Shown in pieces: positions 1-9,383 of a stretch of DNA of 64,000 bases; the first letter of the stretch is position 1, and every line of letters starts with the position of its first letter. The DNA is taken from contig JAILAR010000067.1 in assembly GCA_024681515.1 (NCBI GenBank), positions 62,001 to 126,000 of the forward strand, in the 5' to 3' direction. A program made the translations under genes and the position numbers. This DNA comes from Eubacterium sp. GTDB lineage: Bacteria; Bacillota; Clostridia; Lachnospirales; Lachnospiraceae. The notes beneath the pieces were generated by a model. It ran no database searches, was not told the origin of the DNA, and saw only the letters and a program-made list of their open reading frames with translations.

Positions 1-2439
1 GAACTTTGCTTTGTTCGGACAGGTATTTGTTGCCAGATAGTGCGAATCCAGACAGATCTCTATGATCTCATGGCCGCCGCATCTTGTTTTCGGGATACTG
101 TCCGAGGAACAGTAATCACTGACGGTCGGACACTCTTCTCCCGGAAGCTGATTCGTAATGGTACACAGGCTCACCGAAGTGACACCCTCCGGTTTCTCCC
201 ATTTCAGCTCCGTATCATGTCCTTCCATCTCGGCGATCTGATCCATGATATCACGCCACATCTTCTGGTGCACATTGACATTTCCGTTATCCACATTGGA
301 ATCACAACCATACCAGATAGAGGCCGAATAATACGGCGTCATGCCCGCAAACCAGAGGTCGTAATCCTCGGAAGTCGTACCGGTCTTACCAACGTTATAC
401 ACACCGGTCTGCATCCTTGCATTCTTACCGGTACCACTGGTCACAACGTCCCGCATCGCCTGGATCAGCTGCCAGCAGGTAGTTGCTTTCATGGTCGTAT
501 GGGTCCGTTTCGGATCATCCGGATTCGTATTGTCGATCACCAGATTTCCGTCATGGTCATAAACCTTGGAATAATAAACAGGTTTTCTGTAAATGCCTAG
601 GTTTGCGATGGACGCATACGCTGCAGTCAGTTCCAGATTCGTAACACCGAAGGTGATACCTCCCAGTGCCAGAGACTGGTTGATATCCGACATGACATCG
701 CCGTTACTTGCAGTATAGTGATCCACGATGGTGGTGAAGCCGTCATTGATCAGATAATTATACGCCACCTCAGGGGTCAGCTCCGTAATGGCCTTGACCG
801 CGATGATATTCATGGAATCACGGATCGCAACTCTCAGCGAATTCACGCCACGATAACTGTTGTACCAGTTATGAACTTCGATGCCGTTCTTGTATTTGTA
901 TGGCGCATCGTCAAAACTTGTAGCCAGACATCCGCCGGTATCGATGTACGGTCCGAAGGATGCCAGCACCTTAAATGTGGAACCCGGCTGCCGCTCCGCC
1001 ATGGTAGCGCGGTTGAATCCGAGGTTTGCCTTCTTCTCTCCACGTCCTCCGTAAAGCGCCTTCACATAGCCCGTATGCTGATCCAGAATGGTGAAGGACA
1101 CCTGAGGCTGCGGCGGAAAACTGATATTCTCCGCCAGGAAGGACGCACCCGTCTCCTCCATCATCATTTCCTTATAGGTTTCGGCCGCCGCACGGGCCTT
1201 ACTCTCATCCGGATAAATGTTATTGTATTTGTAATTCCCCGTCAGTACACGGTTGTAGCTGACCATGGAATTGTGATCATAGTTGTACTTGGTCTTCCCG
1301 TCCGCATCCAGCAGTGTCAACTGGTAATCCAGCGCCACAGAGTCCTTCCCGGCGAAATACTCTTCGTCGTTATTCAGCGTGTTATCCACGATGTTCTGGA
1401 TCTTCATATCCTGAACGGAATACACACTGTATCCGCCGTTGTAGAGCTCATCCCAGGCCTCGGAGGAGGTCATGCCGTAGATCTCCATGAAATCGTCCCG
1501 AAGCTGGAACATCATGGCATCCATGTAATAGGTGTTATAGCCGGACTTCTTTTGACGGTCGGTGGCCACACGTTCCACGCGATCATATACATTGTCATTC
1601 AGAGCGGCCACATACTCTGCTTCCGTAATATAGCCCAGCTCCTTCATCTTGTAGAGCACATTCTTCCGACGGATCGCATTGTTCTCCGGATACAGAACCG
1701 GATCATAACCGTAAGGGTTCTGAGTGATCCCGGCGATCATGGCGATCTCCGAAAGTGTCAGATCCATAACGGATTTGTTGAAGTAGCGGTTTGCCGCAGC
1801 TTCCACACCGCTGACGCCCTGTCCCAGATAAATCGTATTCAGATAATACTCCATGATCTGTTTCTTGGAGTACCGCTTCTCCAGCTCGATGGCCAGATAC
1901 TGCTCCTGCACCTTTCGGGTCAGCCGCTGCATGAAGGTCTTCTCATCCATACCGACATTGAAGACATGGTTCTTGATCAGCTGCTGCGTAATGGTTGACG
2001 CACCTTGGGTCGCATCCCGGGTAGTGACCAGGCGGACGGCCGCACGGAGAATACCCTTGGCATCAATTCCGTTGTGTTGCCAGAAACGCTCGTCCTCAAT
2101 AGCCACAAAGGCATTTACCATCTGCTCCGGAATCTCATCGTAATACTTATAGATACGATTGGAATTGACTGTAGACAGGGTATCGATCTCTTTTCCGTTC
2201 TGATCGTAAATGATGGTCTTAAAGCCCTTCGGCTTGATACTGATGCCATTGATGTCGGGCGCATTGTCCAGCATACCCTTCAGCATACCGAAACCGGCTC
2301 CTGCCATCACAAAGATCAGGAAAACGATCAGCGCAAGAAGAAGCTTCACACCGCTGATCAGAACGCGACGCTCATTTCTCTGCCCCTTGGAAACCAGTCT
2401 ATTCTGTTTTCGCTGTAAACTGTATTTGTTAAAATTCAA
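1..2439 (-). CDS. Class A penicillin-binding protein (PBP1A type), 3' end outside window
   Basis: Bifunctional peptidoglycan synthase: a glycosyltransferase polymerises lipid II and a transpeptidase cross-links the strands at the outer membrane face. The 813 visible codons show a cytoplasmic basic start, one membrane segment (about residues 33-56), the glycosyltransferase motifs EDERFWQHNG (about 113-122) and GASTITQQ (about 146), and the transpeptidase motifs STFK (serine 487), SMN and KTGTT (lysine 685). A long linker lies between the two domains. I chose a TTG start because AGGAGG stands nine bases before it and no ATG fits; the frame then stays open to the window edge. The C-terminal tail is missing. 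It lies 56 bases behind the phosphate transporter gene on the same strand. Confidence 0.95.
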   Translation of the reverse strand, partial: MNFNKYSLQRKQNRLVSKGQRNERRVLISGVKLLLALIVFLIFVMAGAGFGMLKGMLDNAPDINGISIKPKGFKTIIYDQNGKEIDTLSTVNSNRIYKYYDEIPEQMVNAFVAIEDERFWQHNGIDAKGILRAAVRLVTTRDATQGASTITQQLIKNHVFNVGMDEKTFMQRLTRKVQEQYLAIELEKRYSKKQIMEYYLNTIYLGQGVSGVEAAANRYFNKSVMDLTLSEIAMIAGITQNPYGYDPVLYPENNAIRRKNVLYKMKELGYITEAEYVAALNDNVYDRVERVATDRQKKSGYNTYYMDAMMFQLRDDFMEIYGMTSSEAWDELYNGGYSVYSVQDMKIQNIVDNTLNNDEEYFAGKDSVALDYQLTLLDADGKTKYNYDHNSMVSYNRVLTGNYKYNNIYPDESKARAAAETYKEMMMEETGASFLAENISFPPQPQVSFTILDQHTGYVKALYGGRGEKKANLGFNRATMAERQPGSTFKVLASFGPYIDTGGCLATSFDDAPYKYKNGIEVHNWYNSYRGVNSLRVAIRDSMNIIAVKAITELTPEVAYNYLINDGFTTIVDHYTASNGDVMSDINQSLALGGITFGVTNLELTAAYASIANLGIYRKPVYYSKVYDHDGNLVIDNTNPDDPKRTHTTMKATTCWQLIQAMRDVVTSGTGKNARMQTGVYNVGKTGTTSEDYDLWFAGMTPYYSASIWYGCDSNVDNGNVNVHQKMWRDIMDQIAEMEGHDTELKWEKPEGVTSVSLCTITNQLPGEECPTVSDYCSSDSIPKTRCGGHEIIEICLDSHYLATNTCPNKAKF

Positions 2440-2495
2440 AGCCCTCGGCCTCCTGTCAAACCACCGGTAAATAATCATTGAAATATCCGGCAGTT

Positions 2496-4796
2496 TTACT
2501 TCTTCTTACCGTCTCCGCTTTTATCACTGGTCTTATCATTCCCCTTATGCTTGTCGGGGTTTTGTTTCTCCGAACTATTATTCCCGGAGTCTTTTCTGGA
2601 ATCCGCATGCTTATCCGGTTGCTTTGCACCCTTCTTGTCAGCGGATCTGACATCCTTCTTCTCCGGCTGCTTGTCAGCCCTCTCCTTCTTGCTCTTTGCA
2701 GCCTTGGCAGTTTTCTCTGCCTCGGCCTTCGCACTCTTTGCAGCCTTCGCCGCACGTTCCGCTTCAGCCTTGGCAGCCTTGGCAATCTTTTCGGCTTCCA
2801 GTTTTGCAGCCTTTGCCGCACGTTCCGCCTCTTCCAGCGCAGCCATTTCCGCTTCCGCCTTTTCAGCCTCCCGCTTTGCGATCCGCTCCACCTCGGCCAT
2901 GGCCTCTGCTTCACTTGCCGCCGCCGCTGCTGCTTCGGCTGCCGCTTCTTCAGCCTCCAGCTTCTCCAGCTCCTCCGGTGTCATCACGGCCCGGATCTCC
3001 TCCGCCGTCATCGGACGGAGCAGCGGCTCAACATACTGCGCGGTATAGTAATGATACAGCGCCTTATACTCTTCGCTGAAGCTGTCATTTGCATGACCGT
3101 GCATCTCATCGAAGTCCCGATTGTTGCTGACACGCTTGATGACATGCAGCGCCACATTTGCACTGTGGGAAGAGATACGCTCGAAGCTGTTCAGCAGATC
3201 GAACAGATGCACACCACCCTGGATGCTGCAGTCCCCGCTCTGGAGACGATCCACGTGATGGGACTTGATCAGCTCTTTCAGCTTGTCGATCATCTCGGAC
3301 AGCGGCTCTACCCGGACAGCCAGTGCCTCATCATCCGACTGGAATGCCTTGAAGCAGGTATCCATGGTGTACTCCACCGCATTTATGATGGTGTCTACCT
3401 CGCGGTGTCCGTACGGGGAGAAATGGATCCCCTGTTCATTTTTCTCTTTCGCCACATAGGCGATATTCATACAGTAGTCGCCGATCCGCTCCAGATCACT
3501 GATGGAGTTCAGGATCTCGGATACGACGAGCTTGTCATCCTTGGTAAGACGTCTCTGGTCGATACGGACGATGTAGGAAGAAAGCGCCGTCTCGCACTGA
3601 TCCAGGAAATCCTCGTTCTCTTCCATCTCCGGGAACTTTGAAGCGTCATAATGATAGATCATGCTGGTGGCGGTCTTGTAATTCTTCCGGATCGCCTCCG
3701 TCATCTTCCGGATCAGTTCATTACACTGCTCCAAAGCGATGGTCGGTGTGTTGAGAAGCATGTCATCCAGCTTCGCAAGTTCTTTCGTCTGCCGGCTTTC
3801 CACTTCCGTTCCGCCCAGGCGGTCGCAGAGCTTTGCCATCTTCTCCGTACCGATCAGAAGAAGGATACTTGTGATCAGGTTAAAGAGCAGATGCACCGTT
3901 GCGATGCTGCCTCGATTTACGGTATTGGACATCCAGTCAAATCCGAAGATCGCATGCAGGCCGTAAATGCCCAGCATGAAGAATACTGCGCCGAAAAGGT
4001 TAAAGAGCAGATAGCTCCAGGATACCTTCTTTGCTTTCTTATCAGAGCCCATCATACCGATCACGATGGGCATACATTTTCCGAGGTTGATACCGATGAC
4101 GATGGGGATCGTCACGGCGTATGTAATGGTTCCGGTAGCGGAAAGAGCCTGCAGGATACCGACTGCCGCATTGGAACTCTGGATCACGGCGGTGACCGCC
4201 AGACCGATGGCAAGACCCAGGAACGGGTTTTCAAAGGATACAAAAAAGGATTGGGAGCCAATGCTTTCCTTCAGCGGCTCAAAAGCCGCCTCCATCAGGG
4301 TCATACCGTAGAACAGCATACCCAGACCCACCAGGATCCCGGCTGCTTCCTTCGCGCCCTTCTTCTTCGTAAACAAACGGATAAATGCGCCGATACCCAC
4401 CAGCATGGGTGCAAAGGATGCGGGCTTCAGCAACTGCAGCCAGATGGTGTCCGAACCCAGATCACCCAGTCGGAGGATCTGTGCAGTAGCCGTACTACCG
4501 ACATTGGAACCAAATACAACAGGCAGTGCCTGTGACAGCTTCATGATACCGGCATTTACAAAACCGCTGACCATGATGGTCACGGCTGCAGAACTCTGAA
4601 TAATCGCGGAGACCGAGGTACCGAAAAACCAACCCTTGATCCTTCCGCTCCATTTGCTCCGTCCCGTGGTCAGCTTTCCCAGGATCCGTTCCATCCCGGA
4701 GCCCGCCACCTTTTCCAGCGAAGAACTCATAAAGTTCATACCGAACAGGAAGAGTCCGACCCCGCCGAACAATTGCAATATATCGATAATGTCCAT
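2496..4796 (-). CDS. Na+/phosphate cotransporter of NptA/PhoU type with long charged tail
   Basis: Predicted sodium-coupled phosphate carrier of the inner membrane. Residues about 5-315 hold the two inverted hydrophobic repeats of the family with its QSSAA and QSSNA motifs; residues about 340-550 form a PhoU-like helical bundle rich in acidic and histidine residues, as in the YjbB/YqeW class. Members usually end near residue 550-600. Here about 150 further residues follow: an Ala/Glu/Lys helix (AAKAAK and AEAE repeats), then a Lys/Asp/Ser-rich disordered end. An AGGAGA site precedes the ATG. The gene is followed by the PBP gene and may be cotranscribed with it. Whether the carrier moves phosphate in or out cannot be told from the sequence. 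Confidence 0.93.
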   Translation of the reverse strand: MDIIDILQLFGGVGLFLFGMNFMSSSLEKVAGSGMERILGKLTTGRSKWSGRIKGWFFGTSVSAIIQSSAAVTIMVSGFVNAGIMKLSQALPVVFGSNVGSTATAQILRLGDLGSDTIWLQLLKPASFAPMLVGIGAFIRLFTKKKGAKEAAGILVGLGMLFYGMTLMEAAFEPLKESIGSQSFFVSFENPFLGLAIGLAVTAVIQSSNAAVGILQALSATGTITYAVTIPIVIGINLGKCMPIVIGMMGSDKKAKKVSWSYLLFNLFGAVFFMLGIYGLHAIFGFDWMSNTVNRGSIATVHLLFNLITSILLLIGTEKMAKLCDRLGGTEVESRQTKELAKLDDMLLNTPTIALEQCNELIRKMTEAIRKNYKTATSMIYHYDASKFPEMEENEDFLDQCETALSSYIVRIDQRRLTKDDKLVVSEILNSISDLERIGDYCMNIAYVAKEKNEQGIHFSPYGHREVDTIINAVEYTMDTCFKAFQSDDEALAVRVEPLSEMIDKLKELIKSHHVDRLQSGDCSIQGGVHLFDLLNSFERISSHSANVALHVIKRVSNNRDFDEMHGHANDSFSEEYKALYHYYTAQYVEPLLRPMTAEEIRAVMTPEELEKLEAEEAAAEAAAAAASEAEAMAEVERIAKREAEKAEAEMAALEEAERAAKAAKLEAEKIAKAAKAEAERAAKAAKSAKAEAEKTAKAAKSKKERADKQPEKKDVRSADKKGAKQPDKHADSRKDSGNNSSEKQNPDKHKGNDKTSDKSGDGKKK

Positions 4797-5017
4797 CCCA
4801 AGTCTCCTAAACTGCTCTGACGCCCCACTTTTATAAATAACCGATCAAATTCCGCCAGAGATAATCATATTTCATTTCCTGTTTTTGCACATACATAGTT
4901 TATTATACAAAAAGAAAGAGGACTTTGCAACAAAAACGCAAAGTCCTCATATTTGTTATGACTTGTTTTACTTTGTCTGCGGTCGCTTCCCCGGCTTTTT
5001 TGGGGACTGCTACTGGA
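4797..5017. other. Intergenic region with a terminator
   Basis: Between the adhesin remnant and the phosphate transporter, 220 bases hold the terminator described at 4918-4948 and presumably the transporter promoter. I see no convincing -35/-10 pair and no gene. Confidence 0.5.
4918..4948 (-). terminator. Rho-independent terminator of the CnaB remnant
   Basis: An 11-base perfect inverted repeat (GAGGACTTTGC / GCAAAGTCCTC) with a 9-base loop is followed on the minus strand by TTTCTTTTTG. The stretch just before the hairpin on the minus strand contains ACAAGTCATAACAAA, which recurs at the tuf terminator. Confidence 0.85.
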
Positions 5018-6565
5018 TCAACGCCGGCGTTCCCGCATCCTCTCAAGGAACGTTTCGGTCCGTCTCTTTCTACTCGTTATACAGAAAATTCCGATCAGAC
5101 ACAGACCTCCCAGAAGGAGTAAGGTTCCAAATGACATCCAAACGCCGGTCGGAATAGCGGCATTTAAGGTATTGGTGACGGCAAGGGTGATGTCGTCGGA
5201 TACGGTGAAGGTTTTTGTTGCAACCTCCTCTGCCGTAGCATCGCCAAGCTTAAAGGTGGTGTTATATCCTTCATTTGCCTCAGTGATCGTTACTTCCGCA
5301 TCCTTCGGAACCGTAATAACAACCTCATCATCGTGAGACATGGTAAATGTTCCCCCGGAAAGAAGTTTCGTTGTCTGCTCTACCCCGTTCTTCGACCAGG
5401 TAAACTCATCCGTTGCCGCAGCGCCGGTCTTGGTAAAGGTAAATGTGAAATCCTTGGTCTTATTGCCCATGGAACCGGTTACGGTTTTGGTGATGGTGAG
5501 GGAGGCGTCGCCAGCCCCAACCTTAACATTCGGAATCATTAATGTATATTTTATGGTTTCCTCGGTTTCAGTCGACACAATTTGAACTCCTGAACCAACA
5601 GGAGCACTCACCAATTGAATGCCTCCCATAGAAGATATTTCAAATACAACATCATTAGAAAGCCCTATATACCCCTCCGGCGGAGCCGTCTCCGTCAAAT
5701 AGTATGTTCCGGCAGCAAGCTCACGGTTGATCTCCGAAATAATACCATTACCAGTTACAAGATCCCCATAACCCGTCATGGGCACATAATCTTTGACGAT
5801 AGTCCCTTTTCCACCGACTCTTCCCTTGTACAAGGCAAAATGAGCCTCCGGGAGCTGCAACTCACCGTCATACTTGTAAACTTCTATTGAATATGGTTTG
5901 TTGTAGAGATCTACATACGCAACTAAATTATCTCCTGATGTCTTATCTGCAGAGTATCCGTCCCGCCAGATTTCCTCATTCCCTTCAACCGTTATGGTGT
6001 CATTTGCTCCATTCCGGGTCACTTTAAAAGTAACAGGTTCCGGAAGACCGATGTACCCTTTCGGCGAGGCCGTCTGTGTGATCCGATACTTTGTATCATA
6101 TGCAAATTCATACAGAATTGTGACTCTTCCATAGGCATCAGATACATATGTCCCTTCTTCCACAAAAGAGTCACTTACATGCGCCGAATCATTTCTGAGC
6201 AATTTCGGCTCATCCTCTGCCGAGACCTTATACCAAATCTGATACGGATATTCAACAAGTGAAAAATCCATACTATCCGTCAACGCTTCCGTTCCTGTCA
6301 CGTCTTTAGAAAGCATGACACTTCCCGGTGTCACATAGCTCAGATTGAAACGCATATGAAGATTGGAAGCACCCTGTCCTCTCTCCATGTAGAAAATTTT
6401 CATTTTGTGGGAAGAATAATCCTTAAATATGGTCTCATCGCCATCAAAAAACTGTGCAAGATACGTATTTTCTGCATCTATATCTGCTGCAAGCGCAGCC
6501 TCCGCATCAGCCTCCGTCGCACCCTCATCAAAGAGAACGATATCTGCCTTCTTTCCCACTTCCAT
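5018..6565 (-). pseudogene. N-terminally truncated CnaB/SpaA-type surface protein
   Basis: The 515 residues start inside a domain typical of large clostridial CnaB adhesins (IFYMERGQGASNLHMRFNL), then carry two SpaA/CnaB prealbumin-like repeats (about 100-330, with ITQTASPKGYIGL and LTETAPPEGYIGL), a DUF7601-like domain (about 350-470), an IPTG sortase-like motif, a membrane segment (about 483-505) and an arginine-rich tail. This is the layout of a sortase-anchored, isopeptide-stabilised pilin or adhesin. There is no signal peptide, the first ATG has no good ribosome site, and eight codons upstream the frame hits a stop directly beside the terminator of the preceding gene. I infer that the front of the gene is lost and that the product is not exported. 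Confidence 0.75.
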
Positions 6566-6595
6566 TTTCTTGAAAACACAGTCATATCAAAAACA

Positions 6596-6639
6596 GAGAG
6601 GAACCCCTCGCAAAAGAATACCAAGGGAATCTTCCTCTC
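6596..6639 (-). terminator. Terminator after the GH3 gene
   Basis: GAGAGGAA and TTCCTCTC form the outer stem, with a second CCCT/AGGG pairing inside; TGTTTTTG follows on the minus strand. It separates the GH3 gene from the adhesin remnant. Confidence 0.75.
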
Positions 6640-6650
6640 CGTCATGCATT

Positions 6651-8993
6651 TTATAAAGTTACGCTTCTCTCCTCCCCCGGCTTCATATCCTTCAGCCGGG
6701 TAAAGGCAGCCAGCCGGTTTCCGGGACCGCTACGGTCTTCATACAGGCAAAAGCCACCGTCCGGGCAGGCGTATACCTGCACAATGCAGTCTGACGTCCG
6801 GTCTCCGGTATTCTTAACCAGGACAGTGACCTGATCGGACGCATTCTCCAGGATTGTCTTCTCAAATGTGGTATAGGACAGACCGTAGCCAAACCGGTAC
6901 AGCGGCTCCTCCTCCATGTAGAGATAGGTCATCTTATTCTTCTCGATATCGTAATCCCGGATATCCACCAGCTGGTCATCGCCTCGGTACCAGGTCTGGC
7001 AGAGGCAGCCGGCAGGACTGACAAAGCCGTAAAGGACGTCGGCAAGTGCATTTCCGTACTCCTCGCTTCCGGTGGCCATCCAAAGGATCGCCCTCACATG
7101 CGGATCCTCCTGTTCTTCCACGATAGCGATGGGGGAATTCGTGTGAAGCACCAGGATCACATTGGAATGCTTCTCCCGGATCTGCCGAAGCAGTACCCGC
7201 TGGAACGGCGGAAGCTCGATGGAGGTCCGGTCCCGCTCTTCCTTCCCGTTCACGATGGGATGAAGGCCGAATGCGGCAACGACGGCGTCTATGCCGTTCT
7301 CCTCATCGGCGCGATTTCCTTCTTCTCCGATTCTCAGTGCCTCATCCAGCAGTTCCTCCGCCGTGGTCACGGTCTCAAACCGCATGGGCACACCGCCGTC
7401 ATGATTGCAGATCCCGCAGATCCGCTCGTCCTCCCAGAAATGCAGGACATTTTCTTCCGTAAAGCGGATCGGATTGCCGGAGCCGTCATAGAACCGGAAG
7501 GCTTCCAGCGCAAACCAGGAAAAGGCTTCCTCCTGAGCCGCAAAAAGGACAGGATATCCCTTCTCCTCGGAATTGATGATGGTATGCCCCGGCGGAAGGG
7601 TCGTCAGCAACTTTCCATTTGACATGGCGCGGATCGTAAAACGGGAATCATCCCAGAGCATGATACGGAAGATCTCCGCATCCTCATAATTCACAGGGAT
7701 GATCTTCTCCCCCTCCAGACCCGCAAATCGGGTTTCTCCCAGACGGATTCGGACATAGGGGTAAAGCGACTCACATCCATCGATCCTGTCCTTTATCCCT
7801 TCCTTCAGCGTTACCTGATGGCTTGTGATCCCGCTGTACCAGTCCATGGGGCAGCGATCCGCAAAAGGTCCCAGCAGCAGAACTCTCTCATCCTCATGAA
7901 GCGGAAGAGCTTCCGTCTCATTTTTCAGCAAAACCGCAGCTTCTGCGGATGCCTCCCGGCTGAGAGCCCGTCCCTCTTCCGTGTCCACGCGGGACGCATT
8001 GTATATTTCCTTTGGAAATGTCTTCTCTCCCTCTTCCGGATGCAGCAGTCCCAGCATCGAGCATGCCACAAGCCGGTTCATGGCGATCCGGTCGATCTCT
8101 TCTTCCGTCAGTTTCCCGCTGTCCAACGCCTCCTGCAGACCGGCGCGGATCACCTCGGCATTTTCCGCAAAACAATCCATGCCGGCATGAATCGCCTTCA
8201 CCAACGCATCCGGGATCGACTCCGCTTCCTTCTGCAGCTTCACGGCAAGATCGATCACACCTCCGTCCCCGGTCACAAAGGGAAGTCCCCGATTCTTCAG
8301 ACGGGTGGTGAGCTCCGGATTAAAAGTATTGGGAACGCCGTTTACATAGTTGTACGAGGACATGACCGCGATGGGATCCGCATAGTCAATGACCTCTTCA
8401 AACACCCGGATATAATAGGAATCCTTCAGGTGCTCCGGGATATTGCTGTTCTCCAGACTACGTCCGTTCTCCACATTATTCCCATAAAAATGCTTCAACG
8501 TGGCGCCGCAGCGTACATACCGCGGATCCTCCCCTGCCATGCCCCGGATATACTCTCCGGCGATCCGGGATGTGAGGTGTGGATCCTCGCCGTAAGCTTC
8601 CTCGTTCCGTCCCCAGCGTGGGTCCCGCTCCATATCCACCGTGGGGGCCAGCATGCAGAGTGCGTTGTGAAGGCCGGCATTGTACAGACTCCTGCCTTCG
8701 GTGCCTACCAGATCCCCGACTCTGCGCATCAGTTCCTTGTCCCAGGTAGCGGCAAAGCCCACCGGATTCTGGAAAATGGTGGTGCATACAGGTGCTCCCA
8801 CATTTTTGTCAAAACTCTGATCGTGCCGGGCCTGCACGCCATGAGCAGCCTCTCCCAGCGCCTCCAAAGGCGGAAGCCCTGCCGCCATACGGTCCTTCGC
8901 ATGTCCGCTGATGACCAGCAGCTTCTGTTCCAGGTTCAATCCCACCAGAAACTCCGCTGCCGCTTTCTTATGATATTCCCGATCTCTTCTCAT
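6651..8993 (-). CDS. Glycoside hydrolase family 3 (beta-glucosidase type)
   Basis: Retaining beta-glycosidase that removes terminal sugars from beta-linked oligosaccharides; no signal peptide, so probably cytoplasmic. The N-terminal barrel shows RDPRWGRNEEAYGEDP (about 124-139), KHF (about 167) and VTGDGG (about 240-245), where Asp243 sits at the nucleophile position in place of the usual SDW context. The C-terminal domain follows (VLLKNE, DVLYGFVSPAG), with an inserted beta-rich segment (about 430-520). The chain stops at VTL in the fibronectin-like end, some tens of residues earlier than most relatives, just before a terminator. GGAGGA precedes the ATG. With the GH16 enzyme upstream it suggests beta-glucan use; true substrate unknown. 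Confidence 0.9.
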   Translation of the reverse strand: MRRDREYHKKAAAEFLVGLNLEQKLLVISGHAKDRMAAGLPPLEALGEAAHGVQARHDQSFDKNVGAPVCTTIFQNPVGFAATWDKELMRRVGDLVGTEGRSLYNAGLHNALCMLAPTVDMERDPRWGRNEEAYGEDPHLTSRIAGEYIRGMAGEDPRYVRCGATLKHFYGNNVENGRSLENSNIPEHLKDSYYIRVFEEVIDYADPIAVMSSYNYVNGVPNTFNPELTTRLKNRGLPFVTGDGGVIDLAVKLQKEAESIPDALVKAIHAGMDCFAENAEVIRAGLQEALDSGKLTEEEIDRIAMNRLVACSMLGLLHPEEGEKTFPKEIYNASRVDTEEGRALSREASAEAAVLLKNETEALPLHEDERVLLLGPFADRCPMDWYSGITSHQVTLKEGIKDRIDGCESLYPYVRIRLGETRFAGLEGEKIIPVNYEDAEIFRIMLWDDSRFTIRAMSNGKLLTTLPPGHTIINSEEKGYPVLFAAQEEAFSWFALEAFRFYDGSGNPIRFTEENVLHFWEDERICGICNHDGGVPMRFETVTTAEELLDEALRIGEEGNRADEENGIDAVVAAFGLHPIVNGKEERDRTSIELPPFQRVLLRQIREKHSNVILVLHTNSPIAIVEEQEDPHVRAILWMATGSEEYGNALADVLYGFVSPAGCLCQTWYRGDDQLVDIRDYDIEKNKMTYLYMEEEPLYRFGYGLSYTTFEKTILENASDQVTVLVKNTGDRTSDCIVQVYACPDGGFCLYEDRSGPGNRLAAFTRLKDMKPGEERSVTL

Positions 8994-9383
8994 ATTTCAA
9001 TTCCTCCGTAAACAATATTGGAGTTCCGATCTGATGATATCCGATATGTCAGACAGCGTATTTTTATTTTATGCTGTTCTTTTCGATAATATGATGGCAA
9101 GGTCAACATGTAATAAACGCCGTACGTGCTGTATCTCATCCGGCCCGGGCAAACGGTCACATACAGACAAGGCCGTCCGATATGGTGTTTCTCAGTCATT
9201 CAGCGAAGGGATTCTTCGCTTCGCTCAGACAGTCCGCACCAAACCTGACGGCCTTGATCCTAATATTACATGTTATACTTCATCACCAACCACACAATCC
9301 TGCGTGATCTGCACATCTTTGTGCTGATTTTCATGTGATAATCAAAGGATCCGCTTTCCACGCAGATCTTTTGCTCCGAAAAA
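8994..9383. other. Intergenic region between GH16 and GH3 genes
   Basis: About 390 bases without a convincing gene. It holds the long imperfect palindrome at 9169-9255 and presumably the GH3 promoter, which I cannot place with confidence. The short open frames here have no ribosome site and no coding character. Confidence 0.5.
9169..9255. repeat. Long imperfect palindrome, possible terminator or small structured RNA
   Basis: AAGGCCGTC and GACGGCCTT bracket 69 bases. Nested inside in the right order are GGTG/CACC and AGCGAAG/CTTCGCT pairs. It lies about 130 bases beyond the GH16 stop and about 180 bases ahead of the GH3 start. No strong T tract follows, so a plain terminator is not certain. 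Confidence 0.45.
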
